From positions 287,997 through 351,996 of the forward strand of contig JAIYAR010000003.1 in assembly GCA_027488985.1 (NCBI GenBank): 64,000 nucleotides of DNA. Direction: 5' to 3'. This document shows positions 60,586-64,000 of the stretch, in pieces. The stretch is from Comamonadaceae bacterium. GTDB lineage: Bacteria > Pseudomonadota > Gammaproteobacteria > Burkholderiales > Burkholderiaceae_C. The notes under the pieces are model-generated. The model made no database searches, had not been told where the DNA came from, and saw nothing but the letters and a program-made list of their open reading frames with translations. Made by a program: the position numbers and the translations under genes. Each line of letters starts with the position of its first letter. Position 1 is the first letter of the stretch.

Positions 60586-61923
60586 ATGTCCAAAAAAGTC
60601 TTTATCAAAACCTTCGGCTGCCAGATGAACGAGTACGACTCGGACAAGATGGTCGACGTACTTGGCGCAGCCCAAGGCTATGAACCCACCGACGATGTGG
60701 AGCAAGCCGACCTGATTCTGTTCAACACCTGCTCGGTGCGTGAGAAGGCACAAGAGAAGGTGTTCAGCGACCTGGGCCGCATCAAGCACCTCAAGGCCAA
60801 AGGCGTGCAAATCGGCGTGGGCGGCTGCGTGGCCAGCCAGGAAGGCGCCGAAATCATCAAGCGCGCACCCTATGTGGACGTGGTGTTCGGCCCGCAAACC
60901 CTGCACCGCTTGCCTGAAATGCTGAATGCCCGCAAAGCACTGGACAAGCCGCAGGTGGACATCAGCTTCCCGGAGATCGAAAAGTTTGACCACCTGCCGC
61001 CTGCCAAGGTGGACGGTGCCAGTGCGTTCGTGAGCATCATGGAAGGCTGTTCCAAGTATTGCAGCTACTGCGTGGTGCCTTACACCCGCGGCACCGAGAT
61101 CAACCGCCCGTTTGAAGACGTGCTGGTGGAGATTGCGGGCCTGGCTGACCAGGGCGTAAAAGAAGTCAATCTGCTGGGACAGAACGTGAACGCCTGGCGC
61201 AACGCCATGGGCGACTCAGGAGAGATTGCCGACTTTGCCACCTTGCTTGAATACGTGAGCGACATTCCGGGCATTGAGCGCATCCGCTACACCACCAGTC
61301 ACCCCAATGAATTCACCCCCAGCCTGATTGCGGCTTACGAAAAGCTGCCCAAACTGGTGAGCCACCTGCACTTGCCGGTGCAGCACGGAAGCGACAAAAT
61401 TTTGATGACCATGAAGCGCGGTTACACCGCCATGGAATACAAAAGCACCATCCGCAAGCTGCGCGCCATCCGGCCGGACATGAGCATTAGCTCCGACTTC
61501 ATCGTTGGCTTCCCCGGCGAGACGGACGAAGACCACGCCAAGATGATGAAGCTGATCCATGACATCGGCTTTGACAACTCCTTCAGCTTCATCTTCAGTC
61601 CCCGCCCCGGCACGCCGGCGGCCAATCTGCACGATGACACCCCGCACGAAGTGAAGCTGGCCCGCCTGCAAGAGCTGCAAGCCGCCATCAACGCCAACAT
61701 TGCCACCATCAGCAACCAACGCCTGGGCACGGTGCAACGCATTTTGGTGGAAGGCGGTAGCAAGCGGGATAACGGAGAACTGATGGGTCGCACCGAGTGC
61801 AACCGGGTAGTCAACTTTGCCGGCCACCCGCGCCTGGTAGGCCAACTGGTGGATGTGACTATCACTGAGACGCGCAGCTACACCTTGCGCGGTGAGGTGC
61901 TGACCACCGAGACCGTCGCCTAA
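60586..61923 (+). CDS. miaB: tRNA-2-methylthio-N6-dimethylallyladenosine synthase
   Basis: 445-residue radical-SAM methylthiotransferase. The N-terminal cluster ligands are in [14 protein letters not shown] and GGCVASQEG, and the radical-SAM cluster is CSKYCSYC (with VVPYTRG after it). A TRAM domain ends the protein ([18 protein letters not shown]). It modifies A37 of tRNAs reading U-starting codons. ATG 60586 follows a dispersed repeat. Confidence 0.97.
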   Translation: MSKKVFIKTFGCQMNEYDSDKMVDVLGAAQGYEPTDDVEQADLILFNTCSVREKAQEKVFSDLGRIKHLKAKGVQIGVGGCVASQEGAEIIKRAPYVDVVFGPQTLHRLPEMLNARKALDKPQVDISFPEIEKFDHLPPAKVDGASAFVSIMEGCSKYCSYCVVPYTRGTEINRPFEDVLVEIAGLADQGVKEVNLLGQNVNAWRNAMGDSGEIADFATLLEYVSDIPGIERIRYTTSHPNEFTPSLIAAYEKLPKLVSHLHLPVQHGSDKILMTMKRGYTAMEYKSTIRKLRAIRPDMSISSDFIVGFPGETDEDHAKMMKLIHDIGFDNSFSFIFSPRPGTPAANLHDDTPHEVKLARLQELQAAINANIATISNQRLGTVQRILVEGGSKRDNGELMGRTECNRVVNFAGHPRLVGQLVDVTITETRSYTLRGEVLTTETVA

Positions 61924-61940
61924 GCGTTCTGCGCCTTCAG

Positions 61941-61968
61941 CCAAGGGCTCCTGCGGGAGCCCTTTTTG
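61941..61968 (+). terminator. Terminator after miaB
   Basis: AAGGGCTC and GAGCCCTTTTT arms separated by a short loop, at 61943-61967. The region from here to 62090 holds no gene I can support. Confidence 0.85.
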
Positions 61969-62090
61969 CTTTTTGCTTGCCTTAAGTCAAGAATTTTTCA
62001 AGGGAAAACCCGCGGGTGGCACGTAAGATGAGCCGCGCCGCCAGCCGCTTGCGCCGGCCCTCTTCACGCAAATTCCCGGGAGTTTTTGAC

Positions 62091-63605
62091 ATGTCATCGG
62101 CACACCGCATCGAACACCCCGCCTATCAGGCCAAGATCATGTCGGCCGAAGCCGCCGCCGCCCTCGTCCCCGCAGGTGCCAATGTAGGCATGAGCGGCTT
62201 CACCGGCTCCGGCCACCCCAAAGCGGTGCCCCAAGCGCTGGCCCAGCGGATCGAAGCATTGCACGCGGCAGGCGAAGACTTCCAGATCGGCTTGTGGACC
62301 GGCGCCTCCACCGCCCCCGAGCTGGACGGTGCGCTTGCCAAGGCCCACGGCATCTCCATGCGGCTGCCCTACCAGTCTGACCCCACGGTGCGCAAGCAGA
62401 TCAACGCGGGGCAGATGCAGTACACCGACATCCACCTGTCGCATGTGGCGCAGCTGGCGTGGTTCGGGTTTCTGGGGCCGCTCAAGGTGGCGGTGGTGGA
62501 AGTGGCGGGCATCCTGCCAGACGGGCGGCTGATTCCCTCGTCCTCGGTGGGCAACAACAAAACTTGGCTGGACCTGGCCGACCACATCATTCTGGAAGTC
62601 AACAGCCATCAGCACGCCGGGCTGGAAGGCATGCATGACATTTACTACGGCACCCGCATTCCGCCGCACCGCCAGCCGATCCCGCTGGTGGCCCCCGGGG
62701 ACCGCATCGGCGACTGCTACCTGCACTGCGACCCGGCCAAGGTGATTGCCGTAGTGGAAACCAGCGAGCATGACAGGAACTCGCCCTTCACGCCGCCGGA
62801 TGCCACGTCTGAGCGGATTGCCGGGCACATCATCCAGTTCCTGCAGCAAGAGGTGAGCGCCGGCCGCCTGCCAGCGGATCTGCTGCCGCTGCAAAGCGGT
62901 GTGGGCAACATCGCCAACGCCGTGCTCATCGGCCTGAACCAGGGCCCCTTCAACAACCTCACCGCATACACCGAAGTGCTGCAAGACGGCATGCTGGAGA
63001 TGATCAAGTCCGGCAAGCTGATCATGGCCTCGGCCACCGCGCTGTCTTTCAGCCCGGCGGCGCTGGACGAGTTCAACGCCAACATCGACTTTTACCGCGA
63101 GCGCATCGTGTTGCGCCCGCAGGAGATGAGCAACCACCCCGAGGTGATCCGCCGCCTGGGCCTGATTGCCATGAACGCGATGATCGAGGCAGACATCTAC
63201 GGCAACGTGAACTCCACCCACATCATGGGCAGCAGCATCATGAACGGCATAGGCGGCTCGGGCGACTTTGCGCGCAACGCTTACCTGTCGTTTTTCATGA
63301 CGCCCTCCACCGCCAAGGACGGCGCCATCTCGTGCATCGTGCCCATGGTCTCGCACACCGACCACACCGAGCACGATGTGGAAATCATCGTCACCGAGCA
63401 AGGCCTCGCCGACCTGCGCGGCAAGTCACCCACGCAGCGCGCACAACTCGTTATCGAGCACTGCGCCCACCCCGACTTCCGCCCCGCCCTGCGCGACTAT
63501 TTCAACCGCGCCCTGCAGACAGCCCCCGGCCGCCACACCCCGCACATCCTGAGCGAGGCGCTGTCGTGGCACGACCGGTTTGTGAAGACCGGGCGGATGT
63601 TGTGA
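62091..63605 (+). CDS. Acetyl-CoA hydrolase/transferase (succinate:acetate CoA-transferase type)
   Basis: 504-residue class I CoA-transferase. Key features are a glycine-rich entry GMSGFTGSGHPKAVP, the catalytic glutamate in LTAYTEVLQDG (Glu295), and the CoA-binding GVGNIANAVLIGLNQGPF and MGSSIMNGIGGSGDFARN. It moves CoA between acetate and succinate or hydrolyses acetyl-CoA. Start is ATG 62091 (MSSAHRIEHPAYQ); a longer frame is less like the family. Confidence 0.9.
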   Translation: MSSAHRIEHPAYQAKIMSAEAAAALVPAGANVGMSGFTGSGHPKAVPQALAQRIEALHAAGEDFQIGLWTGASTAPELDGALAKAHGISMRLPYQSDPTVRKQINAGQMQYTDIHLSHVAQLAWFGFLGPLKVAVVEVAGILPDGRLIPSSSVGNNKTWLDLADHIILEVNSHQHAGLEGMHDIYYGTRIPPHRQPIPLVAPGDRIGDCYLHCDPAKVIAVVETSEHDRNSPFTPPDATSERIAGHIIQFLQQEVSAGRLPADLLPLQSGVGNIANAVLIGLNQGPFNNLTAYTEVLQDGMLEMIKSGKLIMASATALSFSPAALDEFNANIDFYRERIVLRPQEMSNHPEVIRRLGLIAMNAMIEADIYGNVNSTHIMGSSIMNGIGGSGDFARNAYLSFFMTPSTAKDGAISCIVPMVSHTDHTEHDVEIIVTEQGLADLRGKSPTQRAQLVIEHCAHPDFRPALRDYFNRALQTAPGRHTPHILSEALSWHDRFVKTGRML

Positions 63606-63660
63606 TTTGCTATTGATTTAGGAGCTACTCGCGCAATTTCTATGAGCTTTAGCGGGTTAT
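63606..63660 (+). repeat. Dispersed repeat copy after the CoA-transferase
   Basis: TTTGCTATTGATTTAGGAGC, then TACTCGCGCAATTTCTATGA and GCTTTAGCGGGTTAT. It is intergenic and lies just left of the attC-like region. From 63661 to 63777 I see no gene, only two copies of ATTAGGC. Confidence 0.65.
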
Positions 63661-63777
63661 TAGGCTTGCAAAGCTTTGTGCGCCTGCGGGTGGGTGGGTG
63701 ACGGCGAGCAGCGCAGCTTGGGGTTGGGTAGTCGGCATTAGGCTGATTGCGGACCTCTGTTGAGCTCCGAAGCAGTC

Positions 63778-63881
63778 GTTAACGCCCAAGGAAATTGGCA
63801 CCGGAGCCGAAGGCGGAGGGTAGCCGCCTTGTGCGTCACAGCGTTCCACCCTCGGGCCAATTCTCCCAGTGCGTGTTAGGC
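63778..63881 (-). mobile_element. Candidate integron attC recombination site
   Basis: Read on the minus strand, a 104-base region begins GCCTAAC (RYYYAAC core) and ends GCGTTAACG (close to GTTRRRY, with two mismatches). Between them lie imperfect inverted arms: ACGCACTGGGAGAATTGGC pairs with GCCAATTTCCTTGGGCGT around a 40-base centre that folds further (GAGGGT / ACCCTC and GGCGG / CCGCC). An ORF on the same strand ends inside it. Length and layout match attC sites of integron cassettes. No integrase gene is visible, and the pairing is partly degenerate. Confidence 0.5.
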
Positions 63882-64000
63882 TCCTCTGAAGGCCGGTAAG
63901 CGGAAACATTGCCGTAAGCCAAGACTTCAGCCAATGATTTGAATGACTCGTTGGAACTAGGGAGCTCGCCGTTGACGAGGTCGGGGTGGTTCCATTCCTC
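63836..64000 (-). CDS. Partial ORF ending inside the attC-like site, possible integron cassette gene
   Basis: A reading frame enters from the right edge (54 residues visible, start beyond the window) and stops at TGA 63838-63836, within the attC-like palindrome. Composition looks like real protein: LPSSNESFKSLAEVLAYG, then PNTHWENWPEGGTL at the C-terminus. I do not recognise the family. Its stop location is typical of cassette-borne genes. Confidence 0.5.
   Translation of the reverse strand, partial: EEWNHPDLVNGELPSSNESFKSLAEVLAYGNVSAYRPSEEPNTHWENWPEGGTL

Noticed and set aside
62094-63401. A 435-residue minus-strand ORF opposite the CoA-transferase
   Set aside because: Shadow ORF; the plus-strand enzyme has clear catalytic motifs.
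63649-63909. An 86-residue minus-strand ORF at the attC-like site
   Set aside because: It crosses the palindrome in a different frame and has low-complexity Ala/Pro/Ser residues. The frame ending at 63836 is more protein-like.
1-64000. CRISPR arrays, prophage or insertion sequences
   Set aside because: No evenly spaced repeats with unique spacers, no integrase, terminase or transposase reading frames, and no terminal inverted repeats were seen.

Overview
The window is about 64 kb of ordinary bacterial chromosome. It almost certainly comes from a betaproteobacterium of the family Comamonadaceae, with a Rhodoferax- or Polaromonas-like gene order. This assignment is an inference. It rests on the high-GC coding bias, on recalled neighbourhoods (the cox cluster with ctaG, a 37-residue assembly protein and DUF2970; hemL-thiD-rubredoxin-pilGHIJ-chpA; pyrC'-pyrB-pyrR-ruvX-yqgE; dusB-fis-purH), and on a short dispersed repeat that I associate with this family. 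Nearly all of the sequence is coding. There is no rRNA, CRISPR array, insertion sequence or recognisable prophage.

Layout. 1-6.9 kb: aa3-type cytochrome c oxidase genes and assembly factors on the minus strand, plus a divergent DUF2909 protein. 7-10.3 kb: BioC-like methyltransferase, ComF, TrmL, MaoC hydratase, orphan ParA. 10.3-14.4 kb: KefF/KefC potassium efflux, a doubtful small ORF, DUF1841, an Mpo1-like membrane protein. 14.5-19.6 kb: a possible lipid-modification group (membrane-anchored class III aminotransferase, phosphatidylserine decarboxylase, GT4 glycosyltransferase, LplT). 19.7-24 kb: cysteine-cluster protein, cytochrome c4, and a moxR / small membrane protein / GNAT / VWA run. 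24-28.7 kb: tRNA-Arg(CCU), PlsC, then the pyrimidine operon with pseudo-dihydroorotase, PyrB, PyrR, RuvX and YqgE. 28.7-43 kb: photolyase, the twitching-motility chemotaxis operon (pilG, pilH, pilI, pilJ, giant chpA) with rubredoxin, divergent thiD-hemL, then gmhA. 43-50 kb: dusB-fis-purH, YqaA, MnmH, EamA exporter, YchF. 50-53.4 kb: two tandem 7TM receptor-like proteins with degenerate GGDEF domains. 53.4-63.6 kb: MOSC protein, UbiH-family monooxygenase, DsbC, M61 peptidase, two enoyl-CoA hydratase-family enzymes, tRNA-Met, a small periplasmic protein, MiaB, and an acetyl-CoA hydrolase/transferase.

The most unusual features are these. (1) At the right edge, a roughly 104 bp imperfect palindrome has integron attC-like boundaries, and a truncated ORF terminates inside it, as integron cassette genes do. 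(2) A dispersed repeat of about 50-60 bp occurs at least nine times, between genes and also in frame inside kefC, plsC and the M61 peptidase; one copy overlaps the hemL stop codon and terminator. (3) The aminotransferase/psd/GT4/lplT group suggests an uncharacterised envelope-lipid pathway. (4) Several proteins keep their fold but have lost key residues: pseudo-dihydroorotase, BioC-like protein, paired GGDEF proteins, and one Hpt domain of ChpA.
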